Origin: Symsagittifera roscoffensis
Taxonomy: Eukaryota > Xenacoelomorpha > Acoela > Convolutidae
Length of the DNA stretch: 64,000 nucleotides
Reading direction: 5' to 3'
Assembly (NCBI RefSeq): GCF_963678635.1
Contig: NC_087064.1
Location: forward strand, 53,090,684 to 53,154,683
A program made the translations under genes and the position numbers. Every line of letters starts with the position of its first letter. The first letter of the stretch is position 1. This document shows positions 23,501 to 33,184 of the stretch, one piece after another. The notes beneath the pieces were generated by a model, which worked only from the letters and a program-made list of their open reading frames with translations, was not told the DNA's origin and ran no database searches.

Positions 23501-26059
23501 ACGTATTTTCGGCTGATTGATACTTCGGCTGGTCGATAAATCGGCTGGTTTAAACTTCGGCTCGTTTATATACTACTACCCTCTCATATAGGTCTGGGTG
23601 ATTCTTTTGTGTTTTTTTTAAGGAAAAAGTCTTAAAATTTGTTAACGCTCAATTTTGATTTTTCGCGGTTTGACTTATGATTTCTTTTTCAGTTCACTTC
23701 ATTTGCTAAAAGGAAGGCAAAATCCACTATCGAGAAGCCAAAATGTAAATTTCACGATAAACGTGATCGGTTTCTAATTCCGATAACGGAATTTAAATCT
23801 CAGGTTTCCAGTGAAATAAAAATTTCTACCTATCGATTCAGTTTTCTCAAAGTGGGTTAATTTAATCAAAAACACCAATGATAAATTGTTCGTGAAATTC
23901 AAAGAGCCTTAGCGGCATATATTATTGTTCATTAAAATTCGAAAATTAATTTTTTTTCAAAAAACAAGTCAGTTTCCTTGCGTGCATTACTTTTCCAACT
24001 GTCAGCAGTTGGCTATGTTTTTTGAAAATTGATTGATTGTTTTGCAAAAAATTAACGTGGTGGAAAAGACGGCTATTCGTGCTTATTGTTGGGTTTAATC
24101 GGTTGAGAATCATCGTTAAGTTTCATTCTTTTCCCATAGTAGTTTCTGATAAATTCTTTACTTCATTAGTTGCCCCAGTGTTCCATTTTGCGATCTTATC
24201 TAAAAAAAGGCCTTTCTAAAAGCTCTTAAATACTGAGTGGATGATTTTTGAGATGCTGTCCTGTTTAGACAAGGCATCAGTTCCACGCAGTAGGAGTCCA
24301 TCGCCCCTCATGAGGAACAAGTCGCTGTCCTTGAAGAAAGAACGAGCGGACAGTCGGGGCAGGTCCAGCAAGTCCAGATTGCGATCAAAGTAGGTTTCAT
24401 TTTATCTGTTGATACTGAGTTTTCTGTCTGATAAAACCATTAGTGATTCAAGAAGGCTGAACTGATAAAAATTTTATTTCTGGGAGAATTAATAGTACCG
24501 TGGAACCGTCGAATCAAATTGTGACTTAAGATTAGATTCATGTTTTTAGATCACCTGGTAGGTCAAGCAAGAAGAGATCCAGCTCCAGGAAGAAATCCTC
24601 TCGACATTCATCTAGGTAACTCCTTTGAGTGACCTTTTTTTTCTCGTCACCTTAAGCACATATTAGATTAAGCATCTAGCGTTAAAGTTTTATCTTCTTA
24701 TAATTTATGCCAATTAACCTGCGAATTTGTTGTTAATTTTGTTGGTACCAAAGGTTTTTTGAAAAACACGAAATGGGAGGTGAATGTGGTTGGTCTTCAT
24801 TTGTACTCAGTTGCTCCAGACTGACTACGACTGCTTATTATTCTCATGTGAAGTAATTTGTTATTACGTGTTTGTGTAGCCGCTTCGCTCCCAAGCCAAT
24901 CAATGCTCATCGTGTTAAGAGTTGACAAACCAATCGGGATGACGTGAGTCTTGGTTGTTAGAATGGGTGAATTGAATCGAACCACCAGTCGGTAATCGGT
25001 TGCTGAATTCCGGCATATCGCCTGCCGAGTAGTCCTCGCGTTCGCGTCTTACTCGGTCCCCTGATCATGAACAAATTTAAAAAGTATATACCCCTCGACT
25101 AGTTTTATTCACTCTTTGTTCTAATATGGTAAGTATTTATAGATATCGCTCCAGATCTAAGAAAAGGAGGTCCAGATCGCGTGACAGGGAGAAGTCGTCC
25201 AAAAGATCGTCCAAGGACGACAAACGGTCGAAAAGGTCAAGGTCGAGAAAAGCAAGTTCGAAGCGGGAAAGAAAGAAATCAACTTCAAAAACGAATCGCA
25301 AGAAGGAAGAAGACAGAGTTGGAAGTAAAAGTGAGCGAAAGGAAAAGGAACGAAGAGAAAAGGAGGAGAGTAGCAGACATGGACATGGGAAGAGTAGTAA
25401 AGAGGAGAAGTCGGAGAAGAAACGGAAGCGATCTGGATCCAGGAAGAGATCGTCTTCTCGGTGAGTCCAGAATATAAGTGAAGTTTTACAATCTGGTAAC
25501 CGGTGGCTTCGAAAGTGCAGTCTTATGAAAAAAAATAAGCGTAATTGCGGCTGTAGGATGAACGGCTCGCATGGTCTGAAAATTGGCTGAAAAATTTTTG
25601 ACTTTAGATCAAAGAAGAGCAAGCGGTCAAGAAGCAGAGAACGGAAAGAAAAGGACAAGGTAAGCGAAGTATTATTGAAATTAATGAGATCCATGAAAAT
25701 TTAGTATCTAATCAAATTAATGATGAAAGAAATCTAGTCTTAATTTTTTTCAAGTATATGTTGATTTATTTGCATGAAAAAGAGCTTTTTCAAAAGCTCT
25801 TGTGAATATCAATTGTGTTTAGGGAAAAGACTCAGCGAATGGCCATATAAAAGAAGAATTAAATAAAGCAGAGCAAGACAGCCAGCAAAAACTCAACGAG
25901 TCTAACATCGACGAAAATTCTAAAACTGACACACGCAGTCATGATTCAAAGCATGAAAGCAAGCAAAATGATGGCCACAATCATGTTAACGGCAATGGAA
26001 TCCAAGAGGATACTTCATCAGAGAAAGCCCAAATTAAAGTTGAAGAAGTAGCTAATTGA
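14583..26059 (+). CDS. SREK1: SREK1-like splicing regulator (two RRMs plus RS domain), 11 exons
   Basis: SR-related nuclear protein that in the family modulates splice-site choice. Exons: 14583-14695, 16411-16544, 16730-16794, 16911-17063, 18627-18814, 22595-22725, 24269-24389, 24550-24615, 25143-25460, 25608-25659, 25823-26059. All junctions are GT-AG and all phases agree, giving 525 residues (human SREK1 about 508). RRM1 is at about residues 3-82 (IVRVSNVS, KICFVKY). A hydrophobic/Pro linker contains LGLSQPPPLP and leads to DPVTVEKIRRTVYVRNLNP, nearly the human wording before RRM2 (about 146-220). Then come VNHSG, an AAKQ-rich helix, an Arg/Ser/Lys-rich domain (about 262-447) and an acidic/Gln tail. 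Intron 5 is 3.8 kb and most introns carry repeats. The poly(A) signal is at 26221. Start choice: the ATG at 14583 opens directly on the RRM1 beta strand, which is shorter than the human N-terminus. Confidence 0.93.
14752..14800 (+). repeat. 5'-end fragment of the hairpin-ended element (family H)
   Basis: GTGCTAGACTTTTTCCCCG followed by TAAATAACTTTC matches the 5' motif of the elements at 7120 and 31730. I cannot trace a matching 3' hairpin, so the extent is unknown. It lies in SREK1 intron 1. The stretch 13970-14582 before the gene shows nothing recognisable. Confidence 0.35.
15148..15215 (+). repeat. tRNA-like SINE head
   Basis: A box-like GCGCCTGGAGCGTCAAAGG and B box-like GGGTTCGAATTTGACC (about 15190-15205), in SREK1 intron 1. 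No acceptor stem can be drawn, so this is a tRNA-derived repeat rather than a tRNA gene. Confidence 0.45.
15855..15950 (+). repeat. tRNA-like SINE head
   Basis: A box-like TTGTGGCGCAACAG (about 15880) and B box-like GCGGGTTCAAATCGAA (about 15917-15932) in SREK1 intron 1. Spacing fits a pol III type 2 promoter. Not a complete tRNA. Confidence 0.5.
17206..17780 (-). mobile_element. TGTTCCGACC-family non-autonomous element
   Basis: Palindrome CTGTGCAAGTTGCACAG at 17206-17222, then TGTTCCGATC, and the inverted end TGATAGGAACA at about 17770-17780. Interior matches the copies at 1722 and 37245 (for example GCTCGCTCGCTTTTTTGG near 17475). Inserted in SREK1 intron 4. Confidence 0.6.
20460..20655 (+). 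mobile_element. SINE: tRNA-like head with hairpin-type tail
   Basis: Head with A box-like GTGGCTGAAATAATAG (about 20478) and B box-like AATTCGAATCC (20530-20540). A short body leads to GCAAGTGTTTGCTTCGCC and TCTGTGTA at about 20628-20653, the tail shared with many other elements here, although the left hairpin arm is mostly lost. The head resembles the one at 32784. Lies in SREK1 intron 5. Confidence 0.5.
20865..21260 (+). mobile_element. SINE-like composite with tRNA-like head and GCGAAG hairpin tail
   Basis: Begins with a segment containing AAAATGCGTCCGCTCT (shared with 27050). The tRNA-like part at 21131-21195 has TGGCGAAGAGGTAAC and GTTCGAATAC. It ends with the hairpin GCGAAGTTCAACTTCGC (21233-21249) and CTCTGTGTAA. 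A more decayed hairpin lies internally near 21072-21104. The relative at 27040-27297 shares the front part and head but is cut off. Confidence 0.5.
21380..21680 (+). repeat. Interspersed repeat, CTATTGATCCAG family
   Basis: Copy containing ACCTATTGATCCAGTTTTC (about 21470) and CCAACTGTCAGTTGGCTACG (about 21643), in the same order as at 23740-24030. Located in SREK1 intron 5. Confidence 0.5.
21810..21902 (+). repeat. Short tandem repeat, three copies of about 30-38 bp
   Basis: The phrase TGGCTTATTTGAGCAAAACG occurs three times (one with TTTAAG), about 30-38 bases apart, in SREK1 intron 5. Confidence 0.7.
22518..22568 (+). repeat. Direct repeat just upstream of SREK1 exon 6
   Basis: CTCACCTTAGCGTCTGGTTG occurs twice (about 22520 and 22548), ending 26 bases before the exon 6 acceptor at 22593-22594. 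It duplicates part of the branch-point/pyrimidine region and could be a small local duplication. Confidence 0.7.
23590..24030 (+). repeat. Interspersed repeat, CTATTGATCCAG family, longer copy
   Basis: Includes AGGAAAAAGTCTTAAAATTT near 23621, also found near 45023, then the core with CTATCGATTCAGTTTTCTCA (about 23839) and CTTTTCCAACTGTCAG (about 23990). Lies in SREK1 intron 6. Confidence 0.5.
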
Positions 26060-26220
26060 TTTTTAACTTGCGACACAGAATTTCTCATTTTCGTTTTCGA
26101 TACTTCCGTTTTTTTGAAAGTATATTTTCAATTTGAAAGAGGTGATCTGCACTAAATAGCGCAATGCATTGCATGAAATTATTATGACGTGTTTTTCGTA
26201 AGTTCCGGAAGAATATACAG

Positions 26221-26226
26221 AATAAA
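26221..26226 (+). other. poly(A) signal AATAAA of SREK1
   Basis: Lies 162 bases after the SREK1 stop; a GT-rich stretch with TGTGATC and GTGTTTT follows within 50 bases. Confidence 0.6.
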
Positions 26227-26664
26227 CTTTTGTGATCATTATGTTGCCAATGGTGTACGATCCTGTGTTTTAAAACTCAAAAGTCTGTTTCTGTTAAATT
26301 TAATGTTTTATTGCTATTTTTTTTACTCTTTTATATAATACTAGACCAGCAGCTATAGTCTGGCCATGCTTTTAATTGGGTCGGGAAGGTTGTCTGAGTA
26401 AAACAAAATACTGGTTTTGCTTAAGTTTCTTCAGTTTCATCTAATTGGAAAGGTTTTACGATGAAAAAATTACTTCAATAAAAATTAACAATTTGAAATA
26501 TTATTTAAGTGATTCATTAATTTCTTCGAAAATCAAAGAATATTTACTATAATTTATCTGTAGAAGAACAGTTATTTTTTATTCGGCTAAATTGACTTAA
26601 GTGACACTTTTCGAGTTTTTTGTAAGCTAGGTTGTGTAATTTTCATTGTAATTTGCCCTTGCGA

Positions 26665-26720
26665 TAAGGAAGGGTATTGTAATCGGGTATAAGACTTTTT
26701 CCCGTAATTAACTTTGTTCA
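26665..26720 (+). repeat. 5'-end fragment of the hairpin-ended element (family H)
   Basis: AAGGGTATTGTAATCGGG followed by TATAAGACTTTTTCCCG matches the start of the element at 31730. The 3' part is not traceable. The rest of 26280-26940 shows no gene. Confidence 0.4.
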
Positions 26721-26943
26721 AAGGACTCACCTCCTGGATCCTGGACTCTTTCATATACTTCTTTCATTATTACTCCAGCAAAGCTTGCGTGATTGTATGA
26801 ACTCTCTTTTTTCCAACCTACGTCGAAAATATTAGTGTTCATTTTGAAAGTTCATTTTGATTATTAACCAGCTATTAAGTGCAGCAAATGCTAAGGATAT
26901 TAACACAGTATTATATTACAATTATCACTTTAGATTCAAGGTA

Positions 26944-27012
26944 TTATGGATCTGTAGCATAGAGGTAGGGAAGGAGACCCGCAACAAAATCAGAGGATTC
27001 GAACCTGGACAG
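26944..27012 (+). repeat. tRNA-like SINE head
   Basis: A box-like CTGTAGCATAGAGGTAGGG and B box-like GGATTCGAACCTGGAC (about 26995-27010), the best B box in the window. The acceptor stem is absent, so I treat it as a SINE head. Confidence 0.5.
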
Positions 27013-27039
27013 GGTCGGATGTTTTGATGAACTTTTTCG

Positions 27040-27297
27040 TATACTAGTTAAAATGCGTCCGCTCTATAAATTAAGGTATGTTAGTTGGTATTTTTTTCAA
27101 TTTAACTGGTACTTCTAATGGGCTTGCGTCTCTTAGCAATTATGTAGACTCAAAGTTTTACTCGTTCAGTTTTTCCTAGTAGCGTTATCGGTCATATTTT
27201 TGCTTGTGTTTGTGAATTGCTATTACGGCACTGTGTAAATTATAAGTTCAATCAACTACCTGGTGCATGTGGCGCAGAGGTAACACACCTGCTTAAC
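27040..27297 (+). repeat. Truncated SINE-like element
   Basis: Relative of 20865-21260: it shares AAAATGCGTCCGCTCT and the tRNA-like GGTGCATGTGGCGCAGAGG. It stops inside the head where the inverted-repeat element at 27316 begins. Confidence 0.5.
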
Positions 27298-27315
27298 TCT
27301 CGTAGTCCTAATTAG

Positions 27316-27580
27316 CCGGAAAAAATAAGCAGACAGACAAAAATCTTACATAGCCGAAAAGTTTTAAGTTTAAAAAAAAACAGAACCAAACTCCCGGGCT
27401 TTCTCGTCAAGCATGCGTGTTAAAGCAATTCACAAGAAAGATTCAGCTTTATTCTAAGCTGATTTAGCACCCATGCTTGACGACAAAGCGCGGGTCTTTG
27501 AATCTGTTTTTTTTTTGCAAACTGAAAATTTTCGGCTATGTGAAATTTTTGTCTGTCTGCTTATTTTTTACCACTTAGTT
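27316..27580. mobile_element. MITE with long terminal inverted repeats
   Basis: The two halves are inverted copies. The left arm has AATAAGCAGACAGACAAAAA and later CATAGCCGAAAAGTTTT; the right arm has the complement, ending TTTTTGTCTGTCTGCTTATT. The arms extend for most of the 265 bases, including AGCATGCGTG against CCATGCTTGACG near the centre. Transcribed, it would form a long hairpin. No clear target duplication. Confidence 0.75.
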
Positions 27581-28199
27581 ACTGCAGAACGACTTTTTTG
27601 AAAGTTCGACTTTTTTCTAGATTTCCGAAAGCTCCATCTAAATTTTCTAAGGGTGCGGGTAACTTTGTTTGGGATCTTTTATGCTTTTTTTTGGCATGTA
27701 AAAAAATTTTCTGACAAAACAAAGTTTTTTTTTCAATTTTGATTTTTCTTTCCATTTGATTTTAATCAGTCATCTATACTATATTTAAATGCGAGTGACA
27801 GCTATCTCCCATGTTTAAGCATATGAATTTTGCATGTTAAACGAAAGAATTTTTTCATGTTTAAGCTATATCATGTATTGCAATGCTTAAGCAAATTTTT
27901 CAATTAGTTTTCCGCAAGGCCAATTTTCAATTAGTTTTCCGCAAGGTCTGTTGTATACCTGCTTTTTTAAATTAATTTGATTATGTCTGTCTACCTTTCG
28001 CCTAATTTTTTATTTTTCATTTATTATCATTTATCTATTATATATTTAAATGCGGGCTTCACTATCTCGCCATGTTTAAGCTTTTTCAACGTATTATTTT
28101 TGCATGTTTAACTAAAGAATTTTTTCACGTTTAAGCTATATCGTATATTGCAATGGTTAAGTTTCTTTTTCGATATTCCAGTTTAAATTACGTTTTTAA

Positions 28200-29830
28200 T
28201 TTATCAAGTTTGAAATTAGCAACCCAATCGTAGGATATTGTCAGAGTTTTCCCAGGTTTTGCAATTCTGGCCTCCATATATGAATAACCAAAACCTTTTA
28301 GTGACGAGATAGGCAATTTTCTCAATTTTTGAAATTCTCACCCTGTAGTTGGGTGCTGTTAAGGTACTCTCAGGGGTAGCGAGCGAATCTAGCCTCCAAT
28401 TTTCATTTCTCAAATTCTTGTAGTTTTGAGATATGACGTTTTTTATTATTTTTTTCAAAAATTTTCCAAAAACTTAGATTTTAAAAAATTCCCCAAAACG
28501 TTGAAGATCTCAACCCTGTTGTTGGATATTATGAGGGTACTCTCAGGGACTGCGAATCTTGCCTCTGATTATGGCTTCTCAAATGATTGTATTTTTCAAT
28601 ATGACGTTTTTTGGAATTTTTACAAAATTTTTCGGAAAACTAAGATAAAAAAATTTCACAAAACTTGAAACTACTATCTCTGTAGTGAAGCTCTGTCAAG
28701 TTTCTCTCAGGGGGTTGCGAATTTTGCCTCTGAATATGGCTGCTCAAATTCTTATTTTTCGAGATATGACGTTTTTTAGAATTTTTTTTTCAAAGTTTCA
28801 GGAAACTTAGTTTTAAAAAATTTCACTTCAAATTTAATCTTGAATTTATCCTCTGTGGTGAGGCTTTGTCGGTGTACTTGCAGAAGTTGCGAATTTTGCC
28901 TTCAAATAGGACTGCTCAAAACCTTGCAGTTTTCCAGATATGACGGTTTTTTTTTGATTTTTTCAAATAAATTTTCATGAAAATTAAATTAGTTTTTTTT
29001 TTTTAAGTTTGAATTTCCTAACCCGTAGTTGGGGGGGGGGGGGGGGGGGGGGGGGCTGTCAGAGTAATCTCCGGGTTTGCAAGTTCAGCCTCCAATTAAG
29101 CAATTAAGAATGCCCAAACCTTTTTTTTAAGAGATAATAAAATATATGTGATTTTTTGGAAATTTTCGGAAAAATTAAATTGCAAAATAATTCGTTAAAG
29201 TGAAATTCCCAACTCTGTAGTTGTGTACTTTCAAAGATTGCGAATATTGCCATCACAAAAGACTGCTCAGTTTTTGGTAGTTTTCGAGATGTGAATTTTT
29301 TCCTGATTTTCAAAAAATACCTTTTTTAGAAAACTTAAGGTGAAGTTTCTCAAAATTTGAATTTCCCAACGTTGGGTACTGTAAGTAGTTGGGTACTGTA
29401 AGAGTATTCTCAGGGGTTGCAAGTCTTGCGTGCAAATGCGACTGCTCAATTGCTTTCAGTTTCCCAGATGTGACCTTTCTTAATTCATCATAAATTTAGA
29501 TATAAAAAAATGTTACAATTTTTAATGGTTTTTCAAAATTTGAATTAAAAAAACGAATGAAAAACTTTACAAAATTTGAAGTTACTCTCAGTAGTTGCAA
29601 ATCTTGCGTCCAAATGCGACTGCTCAATTGTTTTCAGTTTCCCAAATGTGACGTTTCTTAGTTCATTTTAAATTTTTCGAAGAATTTATATAAAACTTCA
29701 TAAAGTTTTATGGTTCTTCAAAATTTGTATAGAAAACTTGAATAAAAAACTTTGCAAAATTTGTAATTACGAACCCTGTAATTGGGTGCTGTCAGAGTAC
29801 ACTTAAAGAATAGTTTTTTGAGTTGTTGAA
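28200..29830 (+). repeat. Degenerate tandem array, about 170-200 bp units
   Basis: About ten diverged units share phrases such as CTGTAGTTGGGTGCTGT, CTCTCAGGGG, GCGAATCTTGCCTC and GAGATATGACGTTTTTT. One unit carries a run of 25 G at 29031-29055. No credible ORF. A hairpin-type tail (TCGAAGCTCATCTTCGC, 29887-29903) follows directly, so the array may be the interior of a hairpin-ended element. Confidence 0.75.
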
Positions 29831-29864
29831 AATTCGAAGCACCAGAGGTGCGTTACATTCTAGT

Positions 29865-29915
29865 TCATTTTTATATCGCAAGTGGTTCGAAGCTCATCTT
29901 CGCTGCTGTGTAAAA
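29865..29915 (+). repeat. Hairpin tail copy
   Basis: ATCGCAAGTGG, hairpin TCGAAGCTCATCTTCGC (29887-29903) and TGCTGTGTAA. Same 3' tail as the copies listed for the GCGAAG hairpin family. 29916-31720 otherwise shows no recognised gene. Confidence 0.5.
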
Positions 29916-30384
29916 TTTTGAATGATTGAGGTCTCTAGATTTAGGTGTGCTTTATTCACAGCGTGGAGTTCAAAGAGTTGAATTCACTTATTGTTTTTGT
30001 TGAAAATGGTTAAGGGAATAAATCAGTTAATGTTTTTCTGTTTTTTTGAAGTGCATTAACGGTTTTTTATCTGCCTGTTAGCTATATTTTACTTTGTGTC
30101 GGCGAATTGGACCTCGACTTTGCGTTGAAGTTTGGCCAGTTTACAATAAAGTTAAACCAGAGTCTTACAATAAAATAATTTTTTCTCTGAATTGACTGAC
30201 AAATCAATTTTTAAATTTAGTTTGCCCTTTTTGATGTTAACATGTAGTCCGTATTGTGCGCAATTCAAGTCAAAAAGGAAAATGTTTAACCCATTTTTCA
30301 CTAAAATGAAATTGTGAAAGAAGAATAAAAATGCTTTTTGAACTCAATTTTTATCAGCTTATAGAAGAATTTCGATAGCTCTGT

Positions 30385-30723
30385 CTAAACTTGTTTCTGG
30401 ATAGCAGATAGATCAAACCAGTCTTCTGGTCTAAAAGTGTTTAATTGTTTTTTAGAATCCGAATCGCCATTGAAAGGATATAAAAATGATACAACTCTTC
30501 GATACCGGCTGATGATAAGGCCAATCATTTCGATTAACGTAATTGCTAAAAGCAGTTTTATTATACGATAATTTTTTTCGTGTTTCTTAGAATGCGACTC
30601 ATGTTTCAACTGAATTTTAAACTGATACCTTCGATATCTTGGAAAAAATTCCCGAATCTTATGAGTAGTCAGAACAGTGATTTTTGAACTGACCATTTTG
30701 CAACTTGTATGAGTTTGAAGCAA
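30385..30723 (-). CDS. Possible small gene or exon, unknown
   Basis: Open frame of up to 112 codons; a more natural Met lies about ten codons in (MVSSKITVL). It has a basic N-terminal half and one hydrophobic helix (LLLAITLIEMIGLII) that could span a membrane, followed by a charged tail with RPEDWFDLS. I recognise no family and see no poly(A) signal or splice partner. It could be chance in AT-rich DNA. Confidence 0.18.
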   Translation of the reverse strand: MLQTHTSCKMVSSKITVLTTHKIREFFPRYRRYQFKIQLKHESHSKKHEKNYRIIKLLLAITLIEMIGLIISRYRRVVSFLYPFNGDSDSKKQLNTFRPEDWFDLSAIQKQV

Positions 30724-31729
30724 CTAAAATGCTTAAAACGAAAGCTTTTCATATTAAATAAACAAATTTATATTAAATAAAGAGTTAGGTCACAAAAATT
30801 CTGAATAGTGCATTGACATTTTTTGTAACACAAATCGAGGCATGCAGTGTCGAGGTGCGATCAAATTTCGAGATTCAATGTACGCTGTGCTCCCTAGTAT
30901 AAAACAATTGTAGAAAACACTATGAAACGATGCACGCCAAAGCAACTTTTTATTTTTTGTTTGTGTTTGATTGACCAAACGAAGCATGGAAACAAATGGC
31001 AGACTAGTTTCATTTTTCAAACAACGCACAGATACATTTCGATTTTATAAGACACGTAGGTGACTGTCATTGAAATCAACGAGGAAACATATGGTAGGTC
31101 CTTTTTTTATCGGTTTTGATTTCTTCCTTTTTTGCCAGAAAAGTCTTAAATTGCTGTAATAACTACAGAAGTGCATTAATAGATATTAATAGATTGAATG
31201 CCTCTATTTGTGTATGCATTTTTCAGTTCAATTCAATTTCGATTGCGATTAGGAGGCGATTAAGCTTGCGACTAGGATTTCTTAAGTTTTCGATTAAGAG
31301 GCGTTATCAAATCTTAATTTTGGCTTTTCAGGCTAACAACTTTTCGAACCAAATCACTTGAATCAATGCTAGCAGCACGTTTGCTACTTTATTCTGCTGA
31401 CATGCTGAATATTTTGAACAATCAAATTAAATTTTTTGGGATTACTGGTTTCTGTTACACTACTCGGTGCGATAAATTTACTCCTGTTATGTTATTTTTT
31501 TAAAACTTTTGAATAGTTTTGGCTGATGTTATATTGGCATAGATGTCTCTTTTGCGTCATTTGGAGTTTGTTGACAGATTTTTAAGCGAGTGTGTGCTTA
31601 TAGTGGGTTGATACAAAAACTTAATTTTTGCGACAGTAGTACCTAAGTATTGTCGATTTGGTACTGCTAGATACATTTTGACCGACTGCTGTTTTAACTA
31701 TGGCAGTTGTATTTCAAGGTATAGATAAG

Positions 31730-32526
31730 CAAGGGTATTGCAAGCGGGTACTAGACTTTTTTCCCGAAAACAACTTTGTCCACACTTTTAGATGACGATC
31801 TCCTCTTGTAGAGGATCTTCACTTCTAGAGGATCTTCTGGTTTCATCTTGTAATTATTTTTTCAAGGGTCGTTTTTTCAGGTTGTAATTATCTTTTCAAA
31901 AAAATGTCTCAATTTTTTTTCGGCTTCGTGTTTTTGTCCTAGTTTCTATCGGTTCATTTACCGCTTTTTTAAACGCCATTTTTTTATCTGATAGGGTTTT
32001 AATAGGCTTTTTTGAAGCATGGTTTTTGTTTCAATTTAAACCATTGTTTCTACAAATTTGTAATTTTACCATATCTGATTTTTTTTTTCGTTTTTTCAAG
32101 TATTCAAACAGTTTCAGCTTATGGTATATCGACCTGCTCAACTTATTTTGCGTAATTTTGTTGGCAATATCCGTTTGGGATTATATGTTTCAGTTTGGAT
32201 GGGTCGTAAAAACTCTGAAATTTTTTATGACAACATTTTTATTTTCGACTCAACAGGTTTTGATCCAAAGTTTGTCGCCTTTGTTGCCACTCGGTAAATG
32301 ATTTCCATTTTTTAAGAGCTGTTTATGAAGTTCATCCGATCCAAATATGAAGTTTTCGTAGCTTTAATATTTCAACTTTTGTCAAGTGGTTTTTTCAAGA
32401 AGTTTTTTTCAACATATTTTTTAGAATAATTTTTTGGCTTGCCTTTTTTTTCATTCAATTTTTTGTAGCGCAATGTGTTTTGTTGCATCGCAAGTGTTGC
32501 GAAGCTTCGCTTCGCCTCTGTTCAAA
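31730..32526 (+). mobile_element. Hairpin-ended non-autonomous element, about 0.8 kb (family H)
   Basis: Starts at AAGGGTATTGCAAGCGGG with TACTAGACTTTTTTCCCG. The interior matches 7120-7942 (for example TTTGTCGCCTTTGTTGCC near 32272 and GTTTGGATGGGTCGTAAAAA near 32192). It ends with GCATCGCAAGTGTT, the perfect hairpin GCGAAGCTTCGCTTCGC (32499-32515) and CTCTGTTC. Confidence 0.6.
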
Positions 32527-32659
32527 TTAAATATCATTCTTCTGGACCTATTTGTTGAAATCAATTCGTCCGATTTTTTTGTTTTCGGTTTTTTTTTATC
32601 AAATAATTTTTTGGCTTAGTGGCTTTCGTCTCAATTTATTTCTGCTAAATTGCCATGCT

Positions 32660-32712
32660 ATTTTAGTGTTGTATCGCATGTGGCGAGAAGATCAGCTTTG
32701 CCTCTGTGTAAT
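32660..32712 (+). repeat. Hairpin tail copy
   Basis: GTATCGCATGTG, an imperfect hairpin GCGAGAAG-ATCA-GCTTTGC, then CTCTGTGTAA. A CTATTGATCCAATTTTCTCA segment of the other interspersed family follows at 32737. Confidence 0.45.
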
Positions 32713-32783
32713 TCCGAGCTGGATAAAAGTTTTACCTATTGATCCAATTTTCTCAATGGAGTGAGTGGTTAATGGTACCATTT

Positions 32784-32972
32784 AAGCTTCCGTGGCTCAC
32801 TTGTTTAGTGTGTGAGACTCTTAATCTCTAGTTCGCAGGCTCGAATCTCAAAGGTAGACGAATTTTTGCTAATTTGAGGATTATTTCTAGCTTTTATTAC
32901 TACATTTTTTAGAGCTCCTTTTTTTCGTGTTCTGGCAAGTGTTTGCGAAGCGAAGGCTCGCCTCTATGTTCA
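32784..32972 (+). mobile_element. SINE: tRNA-like head with GCGAAG hairpin tail
   Basis: Head with GTGGCTCACTTGTTTAG and B box-like AGGCTCGAATCTC (about 32837-32849). The tail is GGCAAGTGTTTGCGAAGC then GAAGGCTCGCCTCTATG at about 32934-32970. The head is the same type as at 20460. Confidence 0.5.
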
Positions 32973-33184
32973 AAGTTTGCTAGAGAATAAATGTATTGTG
33001 GTTACGCTAGAAAAATGAAGTTCGTTTTTTGTTGGCTTTACTATTGATTTCTCTCTTCCATCTTTCGGAGTTTCTTAGGCCCATTGCGTTATCCTATACT
33101 GAAAGTGAAATTGACATTATAATGAGCGTGATTTTAGAAGGTTTCTGGAGAATCCATCAATTACACTTGGGAGAGCGTGTATCC

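Noticed and set aside
25137-25694. 185-codon minus-strand frame rich in Leu, Phe, Ser and Asp
   Set aside because: It is the antisense of the Arg/Ser/Lys-rich exons 9-10 of SREK1, whose plus-strand exons are phase-consistent and homologous to the family.
30790-31029. 79-codon minus-strand frame beside the possible small gene
   Set aside because: No family resemblance, no splice signal joining it to 30385-30723, and length expected by chance.
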